From NCBI GenBank assembly GCA_903876765.1, contig CAIRBH010000008.1, forward strand, positions 1-33,963: 33,963 nt of DNA, written 5' to 3'. Below, in pieces: positions 26,896 through 33,963 of this stretch. The translations under genes and the position numbers were made by a program. This DNA comes from an uncultured Pseudomonadota bacterium (lineage in GTDB: Bacteria > Pseudomonadota > Gammaproteobacteria > Burkholderiales > Methylophilaceae). The notes beneath the pieces were generated by a model. That model did no database searches and was not told where the DNA came from. It saw only the letters and a program-made list of their open reading frames with translations. Position 1 is the first letter of the stretch. Every line of letters begins with the position of its first letter.

Positions 26896-26923
26896 GTTCG
26901 TTATTCACAACCCAATAACGAAC
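26896..26923 (-). promoter_or_regulatory. Leader hairpin of pnp
   Basis: Perfect 10-bp inverted repeat GTTCGTTATT/AATAACGAAC with an 8-nt loop, 24 nt upstream of the pnp ATG and just outside its Shine-Dalgarno. E. coli pnp has an RNase III-cleaved leader stem used in autoregulation; this may be a shorter analogue. Confidence 0.6.
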
Positions 26924-26989
26924 GCACAATAATGATTTATCTCTATAATTTTTAAGAGCAAATCTTTAAATCCATTTTAACAATGGAAT

Positions 26990-27032
26990 AACAAAAAAGC
27001 CGAAGTACTGCTATATGCAGCACTATCGGCTT
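26990..27032 (-). terminator. Terminator after rpsO
   Basis: Outer stem AAGCCGA/TCGGCTT (26997-27003 with 27026-27032) stacks on an inner 8-bp stem (27004-27011 with 27017-27024, one G-U in RNA). T6 follows on the minus strand. It lies in the 227-bp rpsO-pnp spacer. Confidence 0.8.
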
Positions 27033-27098
27033 ATTGTTTTAAACACAAAACAACACGTAACAAAGCGCACTGTTTTGCGAATAAATACTTGGGCGCAA

Positions 27099-27368
27099 TT
27101 ACTTACGAATGCCTAAGCGGCCAATCAATGTTTGATAACGCTCTACGCTTTCACGTTTTAAATAATCTAGCAATTTACGGCGCTGACTCACCATAGCCAA
27201 TAAACCACGACGTGAGTGGTGATCTTTTTTATTGGTTTTAAAATGTTCAGTTAAGTAAGTAATACGGCTGGTTAAAAGTGCAACTTGCACTTCTGGACTA
27301 CCAGTATCATTCTTAGCCTGTTGAAATTCACTAACGATTTTAGCGCGTTCTACTGCAGTGGTTGCCAT
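27099..27368 (-). CDS. rpsO: 30S ribosomal protein S15
   Basis: Primary 16S-rRNA-binding protein of the small subunit. Its 89-aa length is exact for the family. The sequence carries the S15 signature [22 protein letters not shown] and the [14 protein letters not shown] stretch. ATG has TAGGA upstream. It has its own promoter inside the truB-rpsO spacer and a terminator behind, so it can be expressed apart from pnp. The ~80-nt leader may hold an S15 autoregulatory site. Confidence 0.98.
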   Translation of the reverse strand: MATTAVERAKIVSEFQQAKNDTGSPEVQVALLTSRITYLTEHFKTNKKDHHSRRGLLAMVSQRRKLLDYLKRESVERYQTLIGRLGIRK

Positions 27369-27458
27369 AACTTAATCCTAATATTTAGATGTTTTGCGTC
27401 AATGTAAATGTAGCCCTTAATGCCAGACCACTAATACATTCATTTGCATGAGCCGCGC

Positions 27459-27487
27459 ATTATAGGCATAAATCAATGATTTATCAA
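27459..27487 (-). promoter_or_regulatory. Predicted sigma-70 promoter of rpsO
   Basis: Minus-strand -35 TTGATA (27487-27482), 17-bp spacer, perfect -10 TATAAT (27464-27459), giving a start near 27452. It starts ~20 bp beyond the end of truB. Confidence 0.8.
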
Positions 27488-27506
27488 TCATTTTTTACAA
27501 AATTCA

Positions 27507-28415
27507 CTATAAATCTTTATGCACGATTAAGCGCCTAGGTGCAATTTTTCCATCACTTTGTTGCTCGCCTAAGCCTAAAAACTCAGCCTGCTCGTTATAC
27601 AGCCTGATTAAACCTTGAGGCATACTGCCAGTTTGCCATATCGCTTGACCTTGCTGCATATAAAAGCTGCTATCTGCGTCTAAGGTGATGGCGGGCAAGT
27701 GCTGTACCGCGCTATCTACTGGCAATAGCAATAATGCACGCTGAGTAGGCGGCATCGCCTCAAATTGGTCTAAAGTGATGGCTTGCAAGATGTCATAATT
27801 CGCAGTCTGCGTTCTGCGTAAGCCTATTAAATGGGCACCACAGCCCAATTGCGCGCCTATATCTTCAGCTAAGGTGCGAATATAGGTGCCCTTGCTACAC
27901 TTTACCGTGATATTAGCAATATCTTTATCTAAGGCATTAATTTCAATATTATGAATAGTCACCGTGCGTGCTGCCCGCTCAATTTCTATACCCGCTCTGG
28001 CGTATTCATACATCGCCTTGCCCTCATGCTTTAGGGCTGAATACATAGGTGGAATTTGGTTGATAAGCCCTAAAAATTGACAGCAGACTTGCTCAAGCTG
28101 CATTTTGCTCACATTGGCTTCTTTGACTGCTAGTACCACGCCCTCGGCATCGCCAGTGTTGGTGGTAATACCAAATTTGATGGTAGCGATATAAGTCTTG
28201 TCTGCATCTGTTAAAAAGTGTGCAAATTTAGTGGCTTCGCCAAAACACAACGGCAATAAGCCTGTTGCTAGCGGGTCTAAGGTGCCAGTATGGCCCGCCT
28301 TTGCCGCCTGATAGTGCAATTTTATTTTTTGTAAGGCTTGGTTAGATGAATAGCCTAATGGCTTATCTAACAACAGCACACCACTGATATTTTTTTTAGG
28401 TCTTCTATACTGCAA
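27507..28415 (-). CDS. truB: tRNA pseudouridine(55) synthase
   Basis: Makes the universal pseudouridine 55 of the tRNA T-loop. The catalytic motif GHTGTLDPLATGLLPL has its aspartate at position 47, next to the E. coli number 48. PPMYSALKHEGKAMYEYAR and CSKGTYIRTLAEDIG follow, with a short PUA-like C-terminal domain. Length (302 aa) is normal. It starts 37 bp after rbfA in the same unit and ends before the rpsO promoter. Confidence 0.97.
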   Translation of the reverse strand: MQYRRPKKNISGVLLLDKPLGYSSNQALQKIKLHYQAAKAGHTGTLDPLATGLLPLCFGEATKFAHFLTDADKTYIATIKFGITTNTGDAEGVVLAVKEANVSKMQLEQVCCQFLGLINQIPPMYSALKHEGKAMYEYARAGIEIERAARTVTIHNIEINALDKDIANITVKCSKGTYIRTLAEDIGAQLGCGAHLIGLRRTQTANYDILQAITLDQFEAMPPTQRALLLLPVDSAVQHLPAITLDADSSFYMQQGQAIWQTGSMPQGLIRLYNEQAEFLGLGEQQSDGKIAPRRLIVHKDL

Positions 28416-28452
28416 GGGCTAAGCTTTTAAGACTAAGTGCAATGAATTACAC

Positions 28453-28809
28453 TTATTTTTTATCAGGATTCGACGCTAATGCCTCATCAATCAATTTTGA
28501 CATCATCATGCCATTGTCAATAGAAGCATCATAGACAAAATGTAATTGTGGTACGGTTCTAAGCAACATGCGCTTAGCCAGCTGTGTGCGTAAGTAGCCC
28601 GCTGACTTTTCTAGGCCTTGCTGCAAACTATCGCTGGCTTTGCTGGCGCTATAAAATATCTTTGCATGGGCCATGTCACCCGTCACTTCAACAGCCGTAA
28701 TCGTCACCATGCCCACGCGCGGGTCTTTCACTTCAAATTGCAGCAAGTCCGCCAGTTCACGCTGCATTTGTTCAGCAACACGGTGACTACGTGAAAACTC
28801 TTTAGCCAT
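28453..28809 (-). CDS. rbfA: 30S ribosome-binding factor A
   Basis: Cold-shock-linked maturation factor of the 30S subunit. The 118-aa protein has the KH-like fold with the family sequences RVAEQMQRELADLL, KDPRVGMVTITAVEV and a C-terminal LHFVYDASIDNG. The ATG overlaps the infB stop in TAATG, so translation is coupled to infB. Confidence 0.95.
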   Translation of the reverse strand: MAKEFSRSHRVAEQMQRELADLLQFEVKDPRVGMVTITAVEVTGDMAHAKIFYSASKASDSLQQGLEKSAGYLRTQLAKRMLLRTVPQLHFVYDASIDNGMMMSKLIDEALASNPDKK

Positions 28810-31505
28810 TATAAAGTACGTGCCACTTCAATAATTTCATAGACTTCAAGGATGTCGCCAACCTCGATGTCATTGAAATTTTTCAGTGATAAGCCGCACT
28901 CAAAGTTGTTTTTCACTTCTTTCACATCATCTTTAAAGCGTTTGAGTGAATCTAATTCACCCGTATGAATAATCACATTAGCCCGCAACACACGTACTCT
29001 TGAGTTACGTTTAATCATGCCATCTTGCACATAACAACCAGCAATCGCACCCACTTTAGAAATACGGAATACTTCACGGATCTCTACAGTACCTATCATG
29101 CTTTCTTGCTGCTCTGGCGCTAACATGCCGCCTAAAGCGGCTTTAATCTCATCTACCGCTTCATAAATAATGTTGTAGTAACGCACATCAACGCCTAGGG
29201 TTTCTATCAGCTTACGTGCGCCAGAATCCGCACGAACGTTAAAGCCTATCAACACCCCTTTAGAAGCCGCTGCCAAATTCACGTCAGACTCGCTAATAGC
29301 CCCCACGCCAGTGTGAATGATATTGACTTTCACTTCTGAAGTAGACAATTTTTGTAAGCTAGTTGCCAACGCTTCGTATGAACCTTGCACATCCGATTTA
29401 ATAATCAAGCCTAGCGTTTGCGCCACACCTTCACCCATTTGATCAAACATATTTTCTAACTTGGCTGCTTGCTGTTTAGCCAGCTTAACATCGCGGAATT
29501 TACCTTGGCGGAAGTTAGCAATCTCACGCGCTTTACGCTCGTCATTGAGCACTATCATCTCTTCACCTGCACTTGGCACATCAGACAGGCCTTGTATTTC
29601 TACTGGCATGGATGGGCCAGCTTCTTGAATATCTTTACCAGATTCGTCTAACATGGCGCGAACCTTACCAAAGGTCGTACCCGCCAAAATCATATCACCA
29701 CGCTTCAAAGTGCCAGATGTGACTAAAATAGTCGCCACTGAACCGCGACCTTTATCTAAACGGCCTTCAATTACCAAGCCTTTAGCTGGCGTATTTTTAG
29801 GCGCTTGCAGCTCTAGTATTTCTGCTTGCAATAACACCGCTTCTAATAGCTGATCTATGCCTTGGCCTGTTTTAGCAGAAACTTCTCTAAACATCACATC
29901 GCCACCAAACTCTTCTGGCACAACTTCTTGGGCAACCAACTCCATTTTCACGCGCTCAGGCTCTGCCCCTGGCTTATCAATCTTATTGATAGCCACCACC
30001 AGCGGCACACCAGCAGCTTTGGCATGGTGAATCGCTTCTATGGTCTGTGGCATCACGCCATCATCGGCAGAAACCACCAAAATCACCACATCGGTGGCTT
30101 TAGCGCCCCGTGCACGCATGGCGGTAAACGCCTCATGGCCTGGGGTATCTAAGAAAGTGACCATACCACGTGGTGTTTCTACGTGGTATGCGCCTATATG
30201 CTGGGTAATGCCACCAGCCTCGCCTGAAGCCACACGGCTACGACGAATATAATCCAGCAATGAGGTTTTACCATGGTCAACGTGACCCATCACCGTCACC
30301 ACAGGAGGTCTGGCCTCCATAATAGCGGCAGCATGTTCGGCTTCTTCTACAAAAGTATCAGGGTCATTGGGTGCAGCGGCTGAGGCTTTATGGCCCATTT
30401 CTTCTACGATAATGATCGCTGTTTCTTGGTCTAGCACCTGGTTGATGGTCACCATCATGCCCATGCCCATTAATGTTTTAATGACTTCGCCAGATTTCAC
30501 GGCCATTTTATGAGCCAATTCTGCCACAGTAATGGTTTCTGGTACCAGCACTTCATATACTATGGCCTCAGTAGGCGCATTAAAGGCGTGTTGTGCATCA
30601 TCGTCAGATTGATGTCTATGTTTGCCGCCCTTAGGTGCGCGCCAACCTGGCTTACCCGCAGTCACATCACCCCTTGTTTTTAGTCCGCGTTTTTTGTTTT
30701 CTGCATCAGTCCATTCTTTATTGTTGCCTTTGCCTTTTTTGGCCTCTTTAGTCGCAACAGACTTAACGCCACCCTCTTTAACTACGGGTTTATGTAAGGT
30801 ACCTTCTGATAGTTTTGCAGCTTTAGCTTTGGCAAGTTCGACTTCAGCCACTTTTTTGGCTTCTTCGTCCAAACGGCGTTGAGCAAGTTCTTGTTTTTTT
30901 CGCCTATCCTCGGCTTGCATGGCGGCTAGCGTTGAATGCCTTTTAGCCTCTTGCTCGCGCAAGGCAATTTCATCTGCACCCAACAAATCTTTACGATTAA
31001 TGGTTTTAGCGACCAGTGGTTCAACAATTTCAGCCGCCTCAATCGCTAGCGCTTCATCAATAACAGCAACAGGCACAGCAGGTTCGCTAGCTGGCTCAAC
31101 AAGCTCAATAATTTCTGGCAGCACTACAGGTGCTATTGCTGGCATTTCAACAGCGGTGGTGGCTTCTTGAACCGCACTTTCTTCTGTTTCTTCTACCAGC
31201 GGCGTTTCTAGTGGCTGCTCAATCACACGTTTTTTACGCACTTCCACTTGTATGGTTCTAGCCTTACCCGTGATATCGGTTTTTTTAATTTCAGAACTGG
31301 ATTTACGTGTCAAAGTAATTTTATTTTTAGGCGCAAGCGTACCGTGTTCTTTACGCAAGTGATCCAACAAGGCAGCTTTATCAGCCTCACTTAATTGGTC
31401 GTCTGCTGTCGACTTATTTACCCCAGCGCTTTTTAGCTGCTCTAATAGCAATGCGGTGGGCAGCTTTAATTCGCTAGCAAATTGTTCTACGGTTGTTTGT
31501 GCCAT
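28809..31505 (-). CDS. infB: Translation initiation factor IF-2
   Basis: A GTPase that places fMet-tRNA on the 30S subunit. The 898-aa protein has the N-terminal IF2_N domain, a long Lys/Glu/Ala-rich linker (about 80-310), a second IF2_N domain (about 315-370) and a G domain near 400-570. Its motifs are [16 protein letters not shown] and NKID. Domains II-IV follow. The ATG has GGAG 8 nt upstream. The stop overlaps rbfA. Internal starts for shorter IF2 forms, as in E. coli, are possible but not evident. Confidence 0.98.
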   Translation of the reverse strand: MAQTTVEQFASELKLPTALLLEQLKSAGVNKSTADDQLSEADKAALLDHLRKEHGTLAPKNKITLTRKSSSEIKKTDITGKARTIQVEVRKKRVIEQPLETPLVEETEESAVQEATTAVEMPAIAPVVLPEIIELVEPASEPAVPVAVIDEALAIEAAEIVEPLVAKTINRKDLLGADEIALREQEAKRHSTLAAMQAEDRRKKQELAQRRLDEEAKKVAEVELAKAKAAKLSEGTLHKPVVKEGGVKSVATKEAKKGKGNNKEWTDAENKKRGLKTRGDVTAGKPGWRAPKGGKHRHQSDDDAQHAFNAPTEAIVYEVLVPETITVAELAHKMAVKSGEVIKTLMGMGMMVTINQVLDQETAIIIVEEMGHKASAAAPNDPDTFVEEAEHAAAIMEARPPVVTVMGHVDHGKTSLLDYIRRSRVASGEAGGITQHIGAYHVETPRGMVTFLDTPGHEAFTAMRARGAKATDVVILVVSADDGVMPQTIEAIHHAKAAGVPLVVAINKIDKPGAEPERVKMELVAQEVVPEEFGGDVMFREVSAKTGQGIDQLLEAVLLQAEILELQAPKNTPAKGLVIEGRLDKGRGSVATILVTSGTLKRGDMILAGTTFGKVRAMLDESGKDIQEAGPSMPVEIQGLSDVPSAGEEMIVLNDERKAREIANFRQGKFRDVKLAKQQAAKLENMFDQMGEGVAQTLGLIIKSDVQGSYEALATSLQKLSTSEVKVNIIHTGVGAISESDVNLAAASKGVLIGFNVRADSGARKLIETLGVDVRYYNIIYEAVDEIKAALGGMLAPEQQESMIGTVEIREVFRISKVGAIAGCYVQDGMIKRNSRVRVLRANVIIHTGELDSLKRFKDDVKEVKNNFECGLSLKNFNDIEVGDILEVYEIIEVARTL

Positions 31506-31598
31506 CTTGTTGCTCCAGTGTTCTTTTCTAAGCTTTATTGCTTAGCGCTACTACTTATTGCTTTAGTCTTTTTATACCTAATCATAGTTTCAAACGCA

Positions 31599-33065
31599 CT
31601 ATTTAAACCAAGGTGCGCGTGCTGTCATAATTAATGTTTTAGCACGCTCATCATCCATTTGCGTGAGCTCAACCAATTCATCAACCGCTAATTCAGCCAA
31701 ATCATCCATAGTTGCCACGCCTTTTGAAGCCAATAAATGTGCAGTAGCATCATCCATGCCTTCCATAGTGAGCAAGTCTTGTGCTGCTTCATCTACGCTT
31801 TCTTCTTTGGCTATTGCCTCAGTCAGCAGTGCAGCTCGCGCGCGTTTACGTAGCTCCTCTATGGTATCTTCATCAAATGCTTCAATTTCGTTCATTTCGG
31901 CCAATGGCACGTAAGCGATTTCTTCTAAGGTGCTAAAGCCTTCTTGTACCAAAATTTCTGCAACCTCTGCATCCACGTCTAACTTATCCATAAACAGCTG
32001 ACTAACCCCAGAAAACTCATCTTGATTTTTCTGCGCTGCTTGGTCTACTGTCAGAATATTTAAAGTCCAACCCGTTAATTCTGAAGCCAAACGTACATTC
32101 TGTCCGTTACGGCCTATCGCTAATGCCAACTGCTCTTCGTCCACCACCACGTCCATGCTATGGCTATCCTCATCCACAACGATACTAGTCACTTCGGCTG
32201 GCGACATTGCATTAATCACAAACTGTGCTGGCTCTATACTCCACAACACAATATCTACGCGCTCCCCAGCCAATTCGCCAGTAACCGCCTGAACACGTGA
32301 ACCACGCATCCCTACGCACGTGCCGACAGGGTCTATGCGCTGATCATTCGATTTCACAGCAATTTTTGAACGCAAACCAGGGTCGCGCGCAGCTGCGCGA
32401 ATTTCTAACAGGCCTTCTTCAATTTCTGGCACTTCTAACTCAAATAAGCGCACCAAAAAATCTGGCGTGATACGCGATAAAATGAGCTGTGGCCCACGGC
32501 CACCTCGCTCAATACGTGACAGAAACGCACGAACCCTATCACCTACCCGTAAATTTTCTTTAGGTATCATTTGCTCACGTGGCAATAATGATTCTATGCG
32601 GCCCACTTCAATAATCGCATTACCTTTTTCCATACGCTTAATGACACCTGTGACCAGCTTTTCATCACGCGCCAAAAAGTCTTCTAATATTTGCTCACGC
32701 TCGGCTTCACGCACTTTTTGTAGTATCACTTGTTTCGCTGCCTGCGCGCCGATACGGCCAAAAGCAATGCTCTCTAGCGGCTCTTCATAATAATCGCCTA
32801 TATTCAGGCCTACCGCATGCTCGCTCTCTTCATCGATTTGATAGTTAGAATTTTCTAACAAATCATATTCCACATACTGCCAGCGCCTAAAGGTTTCATA
32901 TTCACCCGTCTCGCGATTAATCGCCACACGCACATCGGCATCATCATGATGTTTTTTCTTGGTGGCTGAAGCCAAGGCTAGCTCAAGCGCAACAAAAATA
33001 ACTTCTTTGGTCACGTTTTTTTCATGCGCTAAAGCATCTACCAATAATAAAATTTCACGACTCAT
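31599..33065 (-). CDS. nusA: Transcription termination/antitermination factor NusA
   Basis: Binds RNA polymerase and controls pausing, termination and antitermination. The 488-aa chain has the N-terminal domain (1-130), an S1 domain (about 135-200), two KH domains ([14 protein letters not shown] and [13 protein letters not shown]) and two acidic C-terminal helix-hairpin-helix repeats (about 365-488), as in E. coli. The ATG has GGAGAG upstream. It lies between rimP and infB in the canonical order, with spacers of ~100 and ~90 bp and no terminator. Confidence 0.98.
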   Translation of the reverse strand: MSREILLLVDALAHEKNVTKEVIFVALELALASATKKKHHDDADVRVAINRETGEYETFRRWQYVEYDLLENSNYQIDEESEHAVGLNIGDYYEEPLESIAFGRIGAQAAKQVILQKVREAEREQILEDFLARDEKLVTGVIKRMEKGNAIIEVGRIESLLPREQMIPKENLRVGDRVRAFLSRIERGGRGPQLILSRITPDFLVRLFELEVPEIEEGLLEIRAAARDPGLRSKIAVKSNDQRIDPVGTCVGMRGSRVQAVTGELAGERVDIVLWSIEPAQFVINAMSPAEVTSIVVDEDSHSMDVVVDEEQLALAIGRNGQNVRLASELTGWTLNILTVDQAAQKNQDEFSGVSQLFMDKLDVDAEVAEILVQEGFSTLEEIAYVPLAEMNEIEAFDEDTIEELRKRARAALLTEAIAKEESVDEAAQDLLTMEGMDDATAHLLASKGVATMDDLAELAVDELVELTQMDDERAKTLIMTARAPWFK

Positions 33066-33169
33066 GTTGCTCTCCAGCTATCAATTTGCAGATGATCTGC
33101 ATTATTAAATTAAATTTTTCCAGTTAAAACTAGATTTAAAACTACCTATTAATACACTTAACTACTTTT

Positions 33170-33664
33170 TTAAAACACTGGGCTTAGGCGCGATTTATCA
33201 ATATTACTGATGGCTATTTTATGTATCACGCCATCACATTCAAGCAATAATAGTCCCGCCTCTACCCCACGTATCAAGCCCAAAAAATTCTTTTTTGTGA
33301 TCTTTTCTTCTTTTTTATCTTTTGCGTTGATCAGCAACTCAATCACTGGCACGCGCAATTTAACCGTTGCACGTTCACCAATAAACCGTATAAAACTGGC
33401 CTCAGTTTTCAACACTCTATCCATACCAGGCGATGAAACCTCTAACCTATCATAATCAATATCGTTTTCAACGGCCAACAAGTTACCCAATTGATTACTC
33501 ACCAAACTACAATCATCAATATTGACGCTATCCTTAACATCTTTAGGATTGAGCTTATCAATAAAAACGCGCAACAACTTACCTCGGTTAGAAATCTCCA
33601 AATCAACCAGCTCAAAGCCTAACTGCGTCACCGCTGTTTCTATCAATGTATGCAAATCTTGCAT
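33170..33664 (-). CDS. rimP: Ribosome maturation factor RimP
   Basis: Needed for 30S maturation. The 164-aa protein has the expected two domains: an N-terminal KH-like one (GFELVDLEISNRGKLLRVFID) with the VSNQLGNLL and EVSSPGMDR segments, and a C-terminal Sm-like β-barrel. A Lys-rich insertion (about 114-124, DKKEEKITKK) sits in the second domain. It is the first gene of the rimP-nusA-infB unit, behind an extended -10 promoter and a leader hairpin. Confidence 0.95.
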   Translation of the reverse strand: MQDLHTLIETAVTQLGFELVDLEISNRGKLLRVFIDKLNPKDVKDSVNIDDCSLVSNQLGNLLAVENDIDYDRLEVSSPGMDRVLKTEASFIRFIGERATVKLRVPVIELLINAKDKKEEKITKKNFLGLIRGVEAGLLLLECDGVIHKIAISNIDKSRLSPVF

Positions 33665-33718
33665 GTTTATTTAATCCTCAAATCACCACAAGCCAAACCA
33701 CTCGTATAAGTTGCAGAA

Positions 33719-33754
33719 ACAAAAAATGGGCACAAAGCCCATCGAAATTTTCTG
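33719..33754 (-). promoter_or_regulatory. Terminator-like hairpin in the 5' leader of rimP
   Basis: On the minus strand ATGGGC, loop TTTGT, GCCCAT is followed by T6, the form of a Rho-independent terminator. A second, outer pair GCAGAAA/TTTCTGC (33748-33754 region with ~33714-33720) can enclose it. It starts within a few bases of the predicted transcription start and precedes the rimP ATG by ~60 nt, which suggests attenuation. Confidence 0.6.
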
Positions 33755-33759
33755 CGTTC

Positions 33760-33768
33760 ATTATACCA
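33760..33768 (-). promoter_or_regulatory. Extended -10 promoter of rimP-nusA-infB
   Basis: TGGTATAAT on the minus strand is a perfect extended -10. The -35 at 17 bp (TTCCAA) is poor, as is usual for this class. The start is predicted near 33753. Confidence 0.7.
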
Positions 33769-33864
33769 ATGAATTCAATGAATTGGAACCACTGGCTACA
33801 ATTCATTACTATGCTATTTAAGCACTTTTACCTAAAAACAGCGGATAACCCGCCTACAAACTAA

Positions 33865-33894
33865 AAACCCCCACTACTTTCATAGAGGGGGTTT
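33865..33894 (-). terminator. Terminator of the rRNA operon
   Basis: AAACCCCC/GGGGGTTT (33887-33894 with 33865-33872) with a 14-nt loop, followed on the minus strand by T-rich sequence. It lies ~33 bp beyond the 5S rRNA 3' end. Confidence 0.88.
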
Positions 33895-33926
33895 AGCAGA
33901 CCATCTTTCGACGGTACAAATAAATA

Positions 33927-33963
33927 GCTTGGCAGTGACCTACTTTCGCATGCAAAAAGCATA
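33927..33963 (-). rRNA. rrf: 5S ribosomal RNA, 3' end only
   Basis: The minus strand reads TATGC-TTTTT-GCATG followed by CGAAAGTAGGTCACTGCC and AAGC. This is the 3' stem-loop and closing strand of bacterial 5S rRNA (E. coli: GCGAGAGTAGGGAACTGCC). The rest of the gene lies past the window edge. The exact 3' end is approximate. Confidence 0.9.

Noticed and set aside
27465-27488. AATGATT/AATCATT hairpin as a truB terminator
   Set aside because: The U-tract is only on the plus strand, where no gene ends; on the minus strand it overlaps the rpsO -35 and has no U-run.
33770-33830. Short direct repeats of AATGAATT near the rimP promoter, considered as a CRISPR or iteron array
   Set aside because: Only two adjacent imperfect copies of ~9 bp with no regular spacers.

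Overview
The window is chromosomal backbone of a Gram-negative bacterium, most likely a betaproteobacterial methylotroph of the Methylophilaceae (Methylotenera-like). Three things point there: a formaldehyde-activating-enzyme (Fae) homologue, LPS and outer-membrane genes (waaA, tolC, asmA-like, uppP), and the conserved block rimP-nusA-infB-rbfA-truB-rpsO-pnp. The assignment rests on gene content and my recall of these families, not on a database search. I see no insertion sequence, prophage, CRISPR array, integrase or tRNA.

Layout. 1-3.2 kb: 3' part of topA, a perfect bidirectional terminator, a PBP7-type D,D-peptidase on the minus strand, then gcvH and a small BFD-like [2Fe-2S] protein on the plus strand. 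3.2-6.5 kb: a class II (B12-dependent) ribonucleotide reductase split into NrdJa and NrdJb. Its promoter carries two NrdR boxes placed exactly in the -35/-10 spacer and just after the start site. 6.5-13.4 kb: envelope genes. waaA is on the plus strand. On the minus strand, read in transcription order, come a 48-aa membrane protein, a PAP2 phosphatase interrupted near its end by an amber codon, an LtaS-like sulfatase-fold transferase, a Pcm-like methyltransferase, TolC and an isochorismatase-like hydrolase.

13.5-16.9 kb: a TPP riboswitch, thiC, and 5 bp later an NRAMP-family transporter lacking the usual transition-metal-selective residues. 17.1-23 kb: a pseudouridine synthase, uppP, an AsmA-family protein and mutY, all plus strand. 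23-24.7 kb: a Fae homologue without the catalytic histidine, a GNAT acetyltransferase and a DoxX protein. 24.7-33.7 kb: the transcription/translation/RNA-decay block on the minus strand, with recognisable promoters before rimP and rpsO, a terminator between rpsO and pnp, and leader hairpins before rimP and pnp. The window ends in the 3' end of a 5S rRNA gene, followed on its strand by its terminator.

There is no obvious new multi-gene defence or mobile system. The most interesting points are regulatory (NrdR promoter, rimP and pnp leaders, the nrdJ intercistronic hairpin) and family members that lack expected key residues (Fae homologue, Pcm-like protein, NRAMP-like transporter). The amber-interrupted PAP2 gene and the small membrane ORF that overlaps its start also deserve attention.
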